This document shows positions 1 through 8,179 of a stretch of 20,513 nucleotides of DNA, in pieces. Position numbers and translations under genes: made by a program. A model generated the notes under the pieces. It saw only the letters and a program-made list of their open reading frames with translations. It did no database searches and was not told where the DNA came from. How positions within the stretch are numbered: the stretch's first letter is position 1; each line of letters opens with the position of its first letter. The stretch is from Strigomonas culicis (Eukaryota; Euglenozoa; Kinetoplastea; Trypanosomatida; Trypanosomatidae), in assembly GCA_000482145.1 (NCBI GenBank), contig AUXH01000348.1, positions 1 to 20,513 of the forward strand, in the 5' to 3' direction.

Positions 1-1300
1 GAAAAAAAAGAAGAGAGAGAGAGGACGAAAGAAAAAAAAACAAAATGCGGAAAAGATAAAAGAACAAAGAATTAAAACAAAAAAAAAGTGAAATCCCAAT
101 GGCACGATAGAAAAGAGAAAGAAAAAATTATGTATTTGCAATTAAAACTGAAGAATTAAAAAAAAAACAAGAAGGAAAGGTAAAAGGAAGAAGAAGGAAA
201 GTGAACCAAAGCAGTAACAAAAGAGAAGACAGTAAAATGCTTAGTATAGTTCCACTACTATGTTTTTTTTGTGTGTGTCCTACTTTTAAAGCAACCATCT
301 CTATATGCTAATATGCAAAAATGTAATGTATATAGATGTGTGCTCCTTCGGCTCATAATGATATCATTAAGCTTTGCATTATTGCTATGTCTTTACTTTT
401 TCCTGTTTATGTACGTATATGTGTGTGTGGATGCGTGTGTGGGGGGGAGGATGGCTGTCGATTTCACTCTCTTTCAGTCCTTCCATTGTTTTTTGACTTG
501 TGTTTCGCACAAGCAATTAATGTCAACAGACATAAAAAGAGAATAAAAACGCGACCTGTCAGCAATATATAGAAGCTAGCACTTAGGCCTTATTTTAGTC
601 ACCTGTACAATTAGCTTTTTTAATGTTGTTTTTTGTCAAATTTGAACGAAAACACTACACACCATTAGTTCACACTAGGTCAAAGCTCTTCCTTTCCATT
701 TTTAAATTATTATTCACATTTCGTCTTCATTTTTTTTTTCATGATGAGTACTATTATTGCTTATGTGTTATCTTTTTTTTTCTCCATGCTTTTTTTTATT
801 ATTATATAAAAAAAGAGAGAAAACGATACGGCTTTTCAAACAAAAACTAGAAAAGGAAAAAAAATATATGTTGTTATAGAGAAGACCCCGCATCAACAAT
901 GGAAAAAATATATATATATCATAAAACGATAGTATCGTACATTTGAACACAGAAGAGAAAGGAACAAAAAAAAAATAAACGTTCTCAGTGTAGCAATATT
1001 ATATACATGAGGCTATGCTCCCATCCAGCAACTACGAAGAATAAAGCAATGATTATTAATAATAAAAGTATTAAATAATAATACTAAATGATAAAAGCCC
1101 TAAAATAAAAAAAAGCACAAACAATACAGCGCGCGCTCGCATAGAAAACGGACTAAACATAAATAAAAAAAAAGTATCACAGAAAAAAAAACGAGTGAGA
1201 AACACACAGAGTATTCATACAAAAACAATCAAAAAACAAAAAAAGCAAAGAAAACGAAAAAAAACACCTGATAACAACGATAACCGTATTTCAAAAGAAA

Positions 1301-1322
1301 CCCATGAAATCAATTTCATGGG
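1301..1322. repeat. Perfect 10+10 bp inverted repeat, 2-nt centre
   Basis: The left arm CCCATGAAAT (1301-1310) and right arm ATTTCATGGG (1313-1322) are exact reverse complements separated by CA. In RNA this could form a stem of about eight pairs with a small loop. It lies about 520 bases beyond the stop codon of the minus-strand CCCH gene, so it could be in that gene's 3'UTR. Function unknown. Confidence 0.8.
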
Positions 1323-1610
1323 GAGGAATCGACATGAACAAAGAAAGAAATGTCTCCAACAAAACAAAACCTGAGGAGATAATTATACTTATATAAAGCT
1401 CCCTTCTTTTCTCGGTGAGTACGCATATTTGTTTTACAATAATAAGTATATGGAAAGATACAGGTTGCCTCTTTTTTCTGGTCTCTTTTCTTTTTTGTGT
1501 GTGTGTGTGCGAAACGTACAATTCGGGTAAAGAAGTGGGTGGAAAAAAACAATTAGATTGTCTTTCAGTATTCTTATTCTGCCACTATTACGATGATATA
1601 TATAAATATA

Positions 1611-1652
<42 letters not shown>
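1611..1652. repeat. Compound (AT)12-(AG)9 microsatellite
   Basis: An uninterrupted AT dinucleotide run (1611-1634) changes directly into an AG run (1635-1652), followed by imperfect AGAC/AGAT units. On the transcribed minus strand the AG run reads as a CT-rich pyrimidine tract. Confidence 0.9.
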
Positions 1653-1653
<1 letters not shown>

Positions 1654-1840
1654 CAGATATAGACAGACAGATAAATGTGCTTTTAAAACTAGATATGTAT
1701 TTTTACTTTTTGTGTTCAGTGTTAGTATAACTGATTGTTTTGTTTTTGTTTGTTTGCTCATTGCTTTTCTTTGTTTGTTTTTGCGCATTGCATCCGGGTG
1801 TAGAAGGCATGCCCTTCCTCACGGACGATGCGGACGCGGC

Positions 1841-3445
1841 TCAGGTTACTAAGTTCACAGGGATGAGCGTGATGGAACCGTCGCCGTTCACCTGCTGCAG
1901 GATGTACTGCGTGTGCGGGCCCGCGGTGGGGGGGGTGACGTGCGCCTGGGGAGGGCTTGTCTGCAAGCGAAGCGGGCTGCCACCGACCGCGTTCAGGTCC
2001 GTGCCCGGCCCGCCGCTGAGGATGATAATATTCTCGCCGGTGCTGCTGCCTCCGCCATAGCTGCTGCTGCTGGCCGTCGCCGTCGTCGCTGTCATGGTCG
2101 ACGGCGCGTTCGGCACCGTCAACAGCTTCGAGGCGGGCGGCCAGCCCACGTTCATGTTGAAGGTGCCGTCGCGGTTCAGCGAAAGCGACCGGTTGCTGCC
2201 CATGTTGTTGACCGCACTCGTATTGGGGAAGGTCTGCAGCGGCGGTGGCATCGCGTACCTCTGCAACGCCGGGTTGGGGCCGGTGTGGCTGTGGCTGTTG
2301 CTGCTGCTCAGGCTCGTGGCCGGCGGCGGCATCCCGACCTCCCCCCCGCGGCCCCCCGCGCACAGGTACACGCCACCGTCCGCGCTGTTCTGCAGGTGGT
2401 ACTGCTGCTGCTGCTGCTGCGGCGGCGGCGGCGGCGGCGGCGGTGGCTGTGGGGCGAAGCCGGGGTCCCGCAGCCCGCCGTCGGGCCCCGCGCCGTACAC
2501 CGGCGCGCCGCCGTGGCTCAGCGCATAGCGCGTCGGCCCGTTCGCGCCGGGGCTGCCAGCGGCCGGCAGTGTGGGGAGCAGGCGGAAGGGAGGCAGCCCC
2601 ACGCCGGCGCCCGCCAGCGACGCCGGCGTGCCGAGCGGCGGCTCGCTGCCCATCGCGGCGACGAGTCCGTACGGCGGCCCGCCGCCGCCGCCGCCGCTAC
2701 CGGCCTGTGGCGGCATCAGGTTCACCAGCATGACGCCGCTCGTGTTGTTGCTGCTGCTGGCGCCGCCGGGAGCCGGGCCAAGGAAGCCATCCGCGCGCGG
2801 CAGCGCCGGCGGCGGTGGCGGCGCCGCGGCCGCGCCACGGCCCAGCGCGCCGCCCACGGCGAGCTGGCGGCATACGTGCAGAAACTTGCAGTCCGCGCCG
2901 AAGCGGCAGCCACCCTTCTGCCCGTGGAGCCGGCACACCATGGCGGTGCCCACCGGCACGACGCCGCCGGTGCCGTTGCGGCCGGCGAGCGCACTGCGCA
3001 GCCCCGTCGTGTAGGCGACGCGCCGCAGCGCCACCTCCGTCGCCGGCGCGTCCTCGCCGGGCGCCGCAAGGACGAGGAGCCGGCCGCCCTCCGCCTCCGC
3101 GGAGGTCCACAGCCCCTCGTTGCTGTCGCCGTGCTCGAGGCAGCAGCACGGCGCCTCCTCCGCGCGGCGCCGCAGCGCGGGCACGAGCTGCGGGTCCGCG
3201 TGGACCTGGTAACAGTTCGCGCCCTGCCGGCAGCGGCCCTCCTGGTACAGCAGGCACAGCGAGGGCACCTTCACGCGGCCGCCCTGCAGCGCTTTGGTCG
3301 GCTCGATCGCCGTCACGGGGATGTGCAGCTTGCGGCGGCGCGGGTCGACGACGGACAGCAGCGCGCCCGGCACCGCCGGCGGCGAGCTGTGGGCGGAGGC
3401 CGTGGCGGAGGAGCCGCGGCGCTCCGTGGCGTTGAGTAAGCTCAT
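1841..3445 (-). CDS. CCCH-type zinc finger protein (trypanosomatid ZC3H family), predicted RNA-binding
   Basis: This encodes a 534-residue protein with two CCCH fingers near the N terminus: C64-x7-C72-x5-C78-x3-H82 and C171-x8-C180-x5-C186-x3-H190, about 90 residues apart. The segment before finger 1 (HIPVTAIEPTKAL, then SLCLLYQEGRCRQG) resembles what I recall of trypanosomatid ZC3H proteins; these generally bind mRNA and act on stability or translation. The C-terminal two thirds are low-complexity: Gly/Pro/Ser-rich, with nine prolines (334-342) followed by six glutamines (343-348). I chose the ATG at 3445; the frame is open about 10 codons further, but only from a TTG. A long antisense frame exists but is explained by the scarcity of stops in GC-rich DNA. 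RNA binding is inferred from the family; targets are unknown. Confidence 0.9.
   Translation of the reverse strand: MSLLNATERRGSSATASAHSSPPAVPGALLSVVDPRRRKLHIPVTAIEPTKALQGGRVKVPSLCLLYQEGRCRQGANCYQVHADPQLVPALRRRAEEAPCCCLEHGDSNEGLWTSAEAEGGRLLVLAAPGEDAPATEVALRRVAYTTGLRSALAGRNGTGGVVPVGTAMVCRLHGQKGGCRFGADCKFLHVCRQLAVGGALGRGAAAAPPPPPALPRADGFLGPAPGGASSSNNTSGVMLVNLMPPQAGSGGGGGGPPYGLVAAMGSEPPLGTPASLAGAGVGLPPFRLLPTLPAAGSPGANGPTRYALSHGGAPVYGAGPDGGLRDPGFAPQPPPPPPPPPQQQQQQYHLQNSADGGVYLCAGGRGGEVGMPPPATSLSSSNSHSHTGPNPALQRYAMPPPLQTFPNTSAVNNMGSNRSLSLNRDGTFNMNVGWPPASKLLTVPNAPSTMTATTATASSSSYGGGSSTGENIIILSGGPGTDLNAVGGSPLRLQTSPPQAHVTPPTAGPHTQYILQQVNGDGSITLIPVNLVT
2401..2442 (-). repeat. In-frame CAG/CCG trinucleotide tract (poly-Q / poly-P)
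   Basis: On the plus strand this is a run of CTG-type units followed by CGG units. On the coding strand it reads as nine proline codons then six glutamine codons in the disordered C-terminal part of the CCCH protein. Length variation between alleles or strains would be expected. Confidence 0.8.
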
Positions 3446-3626
3446 TCTTCTCAAGGTCGGCGCAGAGACGCTCAATGCTGATGTGTTTTTTTTATTATTA
3501 TTCCTTTCTCTTTATTTATTTTTAGATATGCTATATATTTATATTTGCGCAATGAGAAAATGATAACAATTGAGTTATAATTGCTTTACAGTAAAAAAGG
3601 GAAAGTGAGGTAAAAAAAAAAAAACG

Positions 3627-3650
3627 CTGAAGGAAAAAAAAAAAGAAAAA
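3627..3650 (-). promoter_or_regulatory. Candidate trans-splice acceptor for the CCCH gene
   Basis: On the minus strand a long T/C tract ends in CTTCAG; the AG lies at 3627-3628. This would give a 5'UTR of about 180 nt. Sequence nearer the ATG is purine-rich on the coding strand and lacks a good tract. The position is a prediction. Confidence 0.5.
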
Positions 3651-4949
3651 TGCACTTCTTGAAAACTTTTCTTTCTGCCCCGCGCCGGTATGATATCCAC
3701 CGACGGAGTTATGTCTTTTTGTTTTTTTTTTCTGTTTTCCTTTTCGCTTTGTATGGACTTTTGTCGTTATTGTTTCAACTGTCTTTTTGTTATTTTTCCC
3801 GCTCTTGAAGTCTTTTTTGTTTGTTTGTTTTTCTCGTATTACTTAGATATTCACAATTCAGTTATAGTGTTTTGTTCTGTTTTATTCTATTTTTTTTATT
3901 GTTATATTGTTGTTTTTCTATTGTATTTTTTGTTGCTGTTTTATGTTTCTTTTTGTTTGTTTGTTCGACGATGCGTTCAAAAAGCTAATAATAATAATAA
4001 TAATAATCTAAAAAAAAAAAGAGTACTGTACTGTGCAGTGGTAGCTAGTTGTGTCGGAGAGCGTCAAAACCGTTTTGTAATGATAATGCTCTCCTACCGA
4101 TGGCCTCCACGTTTTATTTTTCTGTTTTTCGTCTTTTTTCTTTATTCCGTTCTTTCTTCCAAATATAAAAAAGAGCACGCTCTTTCGAGATTAACAAGAA
4201 AGGAAAAAGAGAAAAAATAAACTTAAAAAAGGAATAAATAAACTAATAAAAAACTACTGGCTATGCAGGGAAAAAAATGAAAAAAAAAAGATGAACACAG
4301 AAAACACGAAAGAAAAACAAAAGCGTATAAGGCAAGTATTTAAACTACCTGATTCTACTTGGTAATCGTATTCGTAGAAAATAAAAAGAAAAAAACAGAT
4401 CCAACAACGATGTGTGCCTTCAGTAGGCCAAAAGAAAAAAGAAAAAAAAGAACTATACAAGTATTATTATTATATAAAACTACCAATAATAATAATAAAA
4501 CAAATGAAGAGAAGAAGCTTCTAATGAAATTTATAAAAAAAAAACGCTTGTTGAGTAATAAAAGGAAAAGGGGAGCAAAAAAACACAACTACAAGAAAGC
4601 AAGTCACAATGGAAAACAAATGTGTAAGAAATATATATTATTCAACTCAGAGCACGGAGGCAACGAGTATATATGTGTGTGTAGATGTATATATATTCTT
4701 GTGAGGTATAACAATGCTTCCCTTCTGTTTCTTGTATAATAAAGAATATATATATATATCAAGTGTTACAGCAAATTAAAAAAAAAGAGAGAAAGAGAGA
4801 GAGAGGGAGAGGGGCGGGGAAGCATAAAATAAAAAAACTCTGTCTAAACAAATGCGTAGATACAAGCTGACGGGGTTCCCGGAAGCGATACAAAGAAAAA
4901 AAAAGCTATGCTGTAATTAGCTGATTCATTCTTTTTTTTTTAATGTGCA

Positions 4950-4975
4950 TGTGTGTGTGTGTGTGTGTGTGTGTG
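4950..4975. repeat. (TG)13 microsatellite
   Basis: Uninterrupted TG dinucleotides, about 130 bases beyond the stop codon of the minus-strand gene at 5106-5525. Confidence 0.9.
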
Positions 4976-5080
4976 AATGTGTCATGTGGGCTTGTAGGGG
5001 TACAAGCCATTGATCTAAAACAAAAACAAAAAAAAAGAGGAAACGCCACTCCCCGTGGAGAGCCCCCACCTGACCGGAGG

Positions 5081-5101
5081 CCCCCACCCGCCGACCCTCC
5101 C
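5081..5101 (-). promoter_or_regulatory. Putative RNA G-quadruplex just after a stop codon
   Basis: Read on the coding (minus) strand this is G3-A-G3-N5-G3-T-G5, a canonical four-run pattern with loops of 1, 5 and 1 nt. It begins 4 nt after the TGA stop (5106-5108) of the small mitochondrial-type gene, so any transcript of that gene with a 3'UTR contains it. Further G runs continue to about 5051. Folding and function are inferred. Confidence 0.55.
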
Positions 5102-5105
5102 TGCC

Positions 5106-5525
5106 TCAGCGCACGAGGGTGTTATGATGAAACTCCTCCGCCCAATAGGTGAGCTCTTCCTGCAGGCCCTCCAGGTCGCACGCGTCGACCTCGGCGCGCG
5201 CGGCGGCGTCGCCCTGCTGCTCCTGCGCCGCGGTGCAGCGCTCGCCCGCCTCCACGCCGTACGTCCGTGCGTACCAGGCCGCGTAGCGCTCCGCGACGGC
5301 AGCCTCCGCCTCCGCCGGCAGGTCCCCGTCCTCAACGATCATGCGCTCCGCCGCAAAGGAGCCGGAGCTGTAGTAGTGCGCGCCGACCCCCGGGTGCGCC
5401 GCGGCCGCGCGCGCCCAGCTGTGGCCGCGCGCGCCGTGGGAGGCGGGCGCCGGTGGCAGCTGGGCCACGTAGCCCTGCGTGATGGGCTTCGAGAAGAGGC
5501 GTCGCAGAGCAGTGCGCTGGAACAT
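5106..5525 (-). CDS. Small conserved-looking protein with predicted mitochondrial targeting; family not recognised
   Basis: This encodes 139 residues starting at an ATG (5523-5525). The first ~20 residues (MFQRTALRRLFSK...) are Arg/Lys-rich with hydrophobics and no acidic residue, the pattern of a mitochondrial presequence. Residues ~50-62 hold YYSSGSFAAERM, and residues ~65-139 are acidic and probably helical, with Trp, Tyr and Glu (AERYAAWYARTYG; LQEELTYWAEEFHH). There is no transmembrane segment and no motif I can name. Codons are strongly G/C-ending, like the neighbouring reductase genes, which supports it being real. Many trypanosomatid respiratory-complex and mitoribosome subunits look like this, but assigning it to either would be a guess. 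Confidence 0.75.
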   Translation of the reverse strand: MFQRTALRRLFSKPITQGYVAQLPPAPASHGARGHSWARAAAAHPGVGAHYYSSGSFAAERMIVEDGDLPAEAEAAVAERYAAWYARTYGVEAGERCTAAQEQQGDAAARAEVDACDLEGLQEELTYWAEEFHHNTLVR

Positions 5526-5622
5526 ACAGGCACCGTCTTTTTACACTTTTTTTTTTGTTTATGACTATTGACTCTTCTTTCTCTTTTTTTGTTGTGTGTG
5601 GCTACTATTGGTTTCGTGTTGA

Positions 5623-5656
5623 CTTGATAGAGAGAGGGAGAGAGAGAGAGAGAATA
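5623..5656 (-). promoter_or_regulatory. Candidate trans-splice acceptor built on a (CT)n microsatellite
   Basis: On the minus strand a nearly pure CT dinucleotide tract (5628-5653) is followed by ATCAAG, with the AG at 5623-5624, about 98 nt before the ATG at 5525. It is the best polypyrimidine tract upstream of this gene. Confidence 0.5.
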
Positions 5657-5937
5657 ATGATATAATACAACAGATTTTGGATGATGGTTTGAAAGTGCAT
5701 TAGCACATCTCTCGCTCTCTGTCACAATTGAAGGTTCATAGAGCAAAGGAAAACCGATAACAGAAGCAAAATATGAAAGAAACAATAAAAAGAAGAGAAA
5801 AAAAAAAGAAGTCGCTTTCAATATTCCCTTCATCGTCCAGATGATTGCAACCAGATAATGTGCTTTTTTTCTTTTTCTTTATTGCGAATTGTTGATATTG
5901 GTGTTGTTTATAATCGGTGTGGTTATTTTCTTTTTCA

Positions 5938-5980
5938 TTGTTGTTGTTGTTGTTGTTTTGCTGTTGTTGTTGTTCTTGTT
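5938..5980. repeat. (TTG)n trinucleotide repeat
   Basis: Interrupted TTG/TGT units on the plus strand in a non-coding spacer. Confidence 0.85.
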
Positions 5981-6428
5981 ATTGAAATGACTATTTGGCT
6001 GGAGTCGTTTCATAGTATAACTACCTCCGTGAGAGTATAAGCCAACAGAAAATATATACACCTACACACACGCAGACAACAAACACGCACATGGAAAAAA
6101 AGAAGAGATGATGTATAAATAATAATAACAATAAAGCAAAAGGTGACAAAAAAGCAAACCAGGAAAAAAAACAGTACATGTTAGAGAAGAGCATGAAAAA
6201 TAGAAGAAGAAAGAGCATTACTTCTTTTTTCCGCTTCACCCTTTCAGCTCACCCTCTCACCATTCACTTTTGATACTTCTTTTTTTACATTTTCTTTTTT
6301 CAGCACATGGATTCGCCTCTCCGGCTTCCATGTACTTTATTTGGTGATATATATTTTACTCATTTATTCATGTATTTTATTTTATCTTTTTTTTTAATTC
6401 TTCATTTACGCTGACGCGGGTGTCGCAT

Positions 6429-6454
6429 GTCGGCGGCGCCTGTGCGCCGCCGAC
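6429..6454 (-). promoter_or_regulatory. Perfect 11-bp GC-rich hairpin in the 3'UTR of reductase 1
   Basis: The arms GTCGGCGGCGC (6429-6439) and GCGCCGCCGAC (6444-6454) are exact reverse complements around a 4-nt loop. In the minus-strand mRNA it starts 12 nt after the TGA stop of the reductase at 6467. All but two of the eleven pairs are GC, in a spacer that becomes very AT-rich immediately afterwards. It resembles a bacterial intrinsic terminator in shape, but there is no reason to expect that function here; a role in RNA stability or translation is an inference. Confidence 0.75.
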
Positions 6455-6466
6455 CCTCTCAGGTGC

Positions 6467-7333
6467 TCAGAACTTGTACACCTGTGCGGGGGCGTAGCCG
6501 AGGTCCTTGAGGTAGCCGCTGAGCTCGCCCTGCTTCGGGGGGTAGGCACTGTAGTCCTTCGGGCCGCAGACCGCCTTCATGTACGTGGGCGGTCCGCTGA
6601 CGAGCAGCAGCACCTTATCCTCCGCCGCTGCCGGCATCGTGCGGGCAATGGCGTCTTTTGTGATGACGCCGCTGACGCCGCCCGTCAGCACAGGGCCCTT
6701 CGAGATGGCGTGCGTGACGGTGAAGTGGCTCGCGAACCCCTTCTCCAGCGCGGCCAGCTCGGTGCTCAGGAGGACGTCCTGCGGCGTCTTGTTGGAGAAG
6801 AGCAGCCGCACCTGTGTCGTGTTGCCCGCGCCATGAAGCACGTGGCGCGCGATCTGGTACATGGGCGTGATGCCGGTGCCGCCGGCGAGCATCCCGATCG
6901 CCTTGTACTGGCTCGGTGCGATGGCGAGCGACGGCCACGGGCCCTTCACGTCGATCGTGTCGCCCTTCTTCATCGCGAAGAGGTGCGAGCCCATCTTGGA
7001 GTTGGGGTAGCACTTGATGACAAGGTCGAAGTGGCCCTTCTCGTCGCTGCGGTTCAGCGGCGTGTAGGGCCGCACGACGTCCTTGCCGTCCGTGCCCACG
7101 TACCGCAGCGAGATGCAGGAAGCGATGGGCAGCTGCAGCGGCGTCGCCGCGTCCGGCAGCGCGAAGCGGAACCGCCTCACGTTATGCGACTCACTGTGGA
7201 TCTCCACAAGCTTGTAGGGGAGGAACTCCGACTGGGAGAAGGCGGGGCTCGCGGCATAGGCGGCGTGCGACTGTCGTGTCTGGAAATACGTCGCGGCTGA
7301 AAAGCCTACGACGGCCGCGCAGAAAGCCTTCAT
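6467..7333 (-). CDS. NADH-cytochrome b5 reductase (paralogue 1)
   Basis: This encodes a 288-residue FAD enzyme of the ferredoxin-NADP reductase superfamily that moves electrons from NADH to cytochrome b5. Visible elements are: a hydrophobic N-terminal segment (about 3-16) that may anchor it to a membrane; the FAD-binding RPYTPLN at 88-94; the lysine-rich GSHLFAMKKGD at 115-125; the NADH-binding GGTGITPMYQ at 151-160; SGPPTYM at 246-252; and the family's typical C-terminal end LGYAPAQVYKF. Length is typical. The Cys usual in the CGPP motif is Ser246. The next gene upstream in the same block is a paralogue (8180-9049). The ATG at 7333 lies 18 nt after a strong acceptor. Reaction class is secure; membrane location is not. 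Confidence 0.95.
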   Translation of the reverse strand: MKAFCAAVVGFSAATYFQTRQSHAAYAASPAFSQSEFLPYKLVEIHSESHNVRRFRFALPDAATPLQLPIASCISLRYVGTDGKDVVRPYTPLNRSDEKGHFDLVIKCYPNSKMGSHLFAMKKGDTIDVKGPWPSLAIAPSQYKAIGMLAGGTGITPMYQIARHVLHGAGNTTQVRLLFSNKTPQDVLLSTELAALEKGFASHFTVTHAISKGPVLTGGVSGVITKDAIARTMPAAAEDKVLLLVSGPPTYMKAVCGPKDYSAYPPKQGELSGYLKDLGYAPAQVYKF

Positions 7334-7339
7334 GGTTTC

Positions 7340-7351
7340 GGGGGGGGGGGG
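7340..7351. repeat. 12-base G homopolymer (C12 on the coding strand) at the start of the predicted 5'UTR
   Basis: The run lies between the predicted splice acceptor AG (7352-7353) and the ATG (7333). If the acceptor is right, the leader body of reductase 1 is essentially C12 plus GAAACC. Confidence 0.85.
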
Positions 7352-7380
7352 CTAAAGAGAATAAAAAAAAAGAGAAAGGG
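7352..7380 (-). promoter_or_regulatory. Strong candidate trans-splice acceptor for reductase 1
   Basis: On the minus strand, CCCTTTCTC followed by a T-run and TTCTCTTTAG forms a textbook polypyrimidine tract and acceptor, with AG at 7352-7353. The predicted 5'UTR body is only 18 nt. Confidence 0.7.
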
Positions 7381-7620
7381 TAGAGGTAGAAGGAAACTAA
7401 AGTAGGAGAGAGGGAGAGGGAAAGAGAAGGGTAAAGAAAAGAAAAAGAAAACCGCAGCGTCGTGACATGTAGCTACCATCATGAATAGCAGCAATAGTAG
7501 TAAGATGTTGTTTCTTGTTTTTCTGTTTTTCTTTTTTTAATTTAATAAGTTCTCCTAAAACAATACAAGTGTTGGGTGAATGCCTATTCGTTTTTTTCTG
7601 TTTGTTCTTTTTTATTATTA

Positions 7621-7647
7621 TTTTTCTTTCCTTACAGGAAAGAAAAA
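7621..7647. repeat. 11-bp inverted repeat with 5-nt loop in the inter-reductase spacer
   Basis: The arms at 7621-7631 and 7637-7647 are exact reverse complements around TTACA. Each arm is a homopurine/homopyrimidine stretch, so chance formation in this biased DNA is more likely than for a mixed-sequence stem. Confidence 0.6.
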
Positions 7648-7911
7648 AGAAAAACGGAAAAGAAAAAGTACGAAAGCAATACAATTTCAGAACAATAACA
7701 AAAACAAAGTGTCATACGCTTCCATACAGTGCTACAAAAGAAACGAAGAAGAATGGAAACAAAAAAAAAACGATAATGATAGTCATGGCAAAACGCGCGC
7801 ACATCTGTGCTGCCCCTCACATACATATACACAAACACCAGTCCGCATATGCACACAATTCCATGGAAAAAATGGAAAGATGCAGAGGGAGAGAAGGAAA
7901 GCTAGTGCACG

Positions 7912-7934
7912 CACACACACACACACACACACAC
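7912..7934. repeat. (CA)n microsatellite
   Basis: Uninterrupted CA dinucleotides in the spacer downstream of reductase 2. Confidence 0.9.
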
Positions 7935-8179
7935 TTGTACTACGCTATAGCTATTAACTAGGTATCTTTTTAATCTTTTTTTTTGTTTTTTATTTCATTT
8001 TGTGTTGTTGTGTGGTTGCCTGTCTGCTTCCTTGCGCACCATTGTCCTTCCTGGTTGCGGTTTATGAATGTTGTGGGTGTGGGGGCCCTGTGTTCTTACT
8101 TGTCGTCCGTCTCGTGTATACCTTACTCCTTCTCTCTTTCTTTCATAAACATGCCCCCTCTCGGACTCGCCGGCGTCGC

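Larger units (their letters stand above)
1..1840. other. AT-rich intergenic / 3'UTR region downstream of the CCCH gene
   Basis: I see no credible gene here. The sequence is dominated by A-rich and T-rich homopolymer tracts and short repeats. The first ~230 bases are purine-rich on the plus strand, so they are pyrimidine-rich on the transcribed minus strand, as expected for the splice-acceptor zone of a further minus-strand gene just left of the window. The stretch also holds an (AT)n/(AG)n microsatellite and a perfect 10+10 inverted repeat at 1301-1322. At ~1.8 kb it is the longest spacer in the window; how much of it is 3'UTR cannot be told. Confidence 0.7.
3446..5105. other. AT-rich spacer between the small mitochondrial-type gene and the CCCH gene
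   Basis: This 1.66-kb spacer has no gene I can support. Long T-rich frames on the plus strand (e.g. 3690-4220) are mostly Phe, Leu and Cys from T runs and show no domain. It contains the CCCH gene's presumed acceptor (about 3627), an (AAT)n run near 3986-4008, a GA-rich tract near 4787-4812 and a (TG)n run at 4950-4975. Confidence 0.7.
5526..6428. other. AT-rich spacer between reductase 1 and the small mitochondrial-type gene
   Basis: No gene is supported in this ~900-bp spacer. It holds a (GA)n tract at 5628-5653, which is CT-rich on the transcribed strand, a (TTG)n run at 5938-5980, and A-rich and T-rich tracts. Confidence 0.7.
7334..8179. other. Spacer between the two reductase genes
   Basis: No gene is supported. 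Besides the reductase 1 acceptor zone, it contains an 11-bp perfect inverted repeat with a 5-nt loop (7621-7647; arms TTTTTCTTTCC / GGAAAGAAAAA), an A-rich block and a (CA)n run at 7912-7934. I see no resemblance to the spacer downstream of reductase 1, so any duplication did not include flanks or the flanks have diverged. Confidence 0.65.

Noticed and set aside
1913..3439. 508-codon plus-strand open frame antisense to the CCCH gene
   Set aside because: It translates to Arg/Ala/Gly-rich sequence without domains. In DNA this GC-rich, stops are rare on both strands, and the minus strand has two exact CCCH fingers.
3446..3475. N-terminal extension of the CCCH frame by 10 codons
   Set aside because: The upstream codon is TTG; the ATG at 3445 is the first proper start.
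3690..4220. 176-codon plus-strand frame rich in Phe, Cys and Tyr, like a membrane protein
   Set aside because: The hydrophobicity is a by-product of T runs; it includes an Asn run from an (AAT)n repeat, lies opposite to the direction of the block and has no recognisable motif.
6429..6454. Bacterial rho-independent terminator
   Set aside because: The stem shape fits, but the context is a eukaryotic polycistron and the sequence following it on the coding strand is not an immediate T run.
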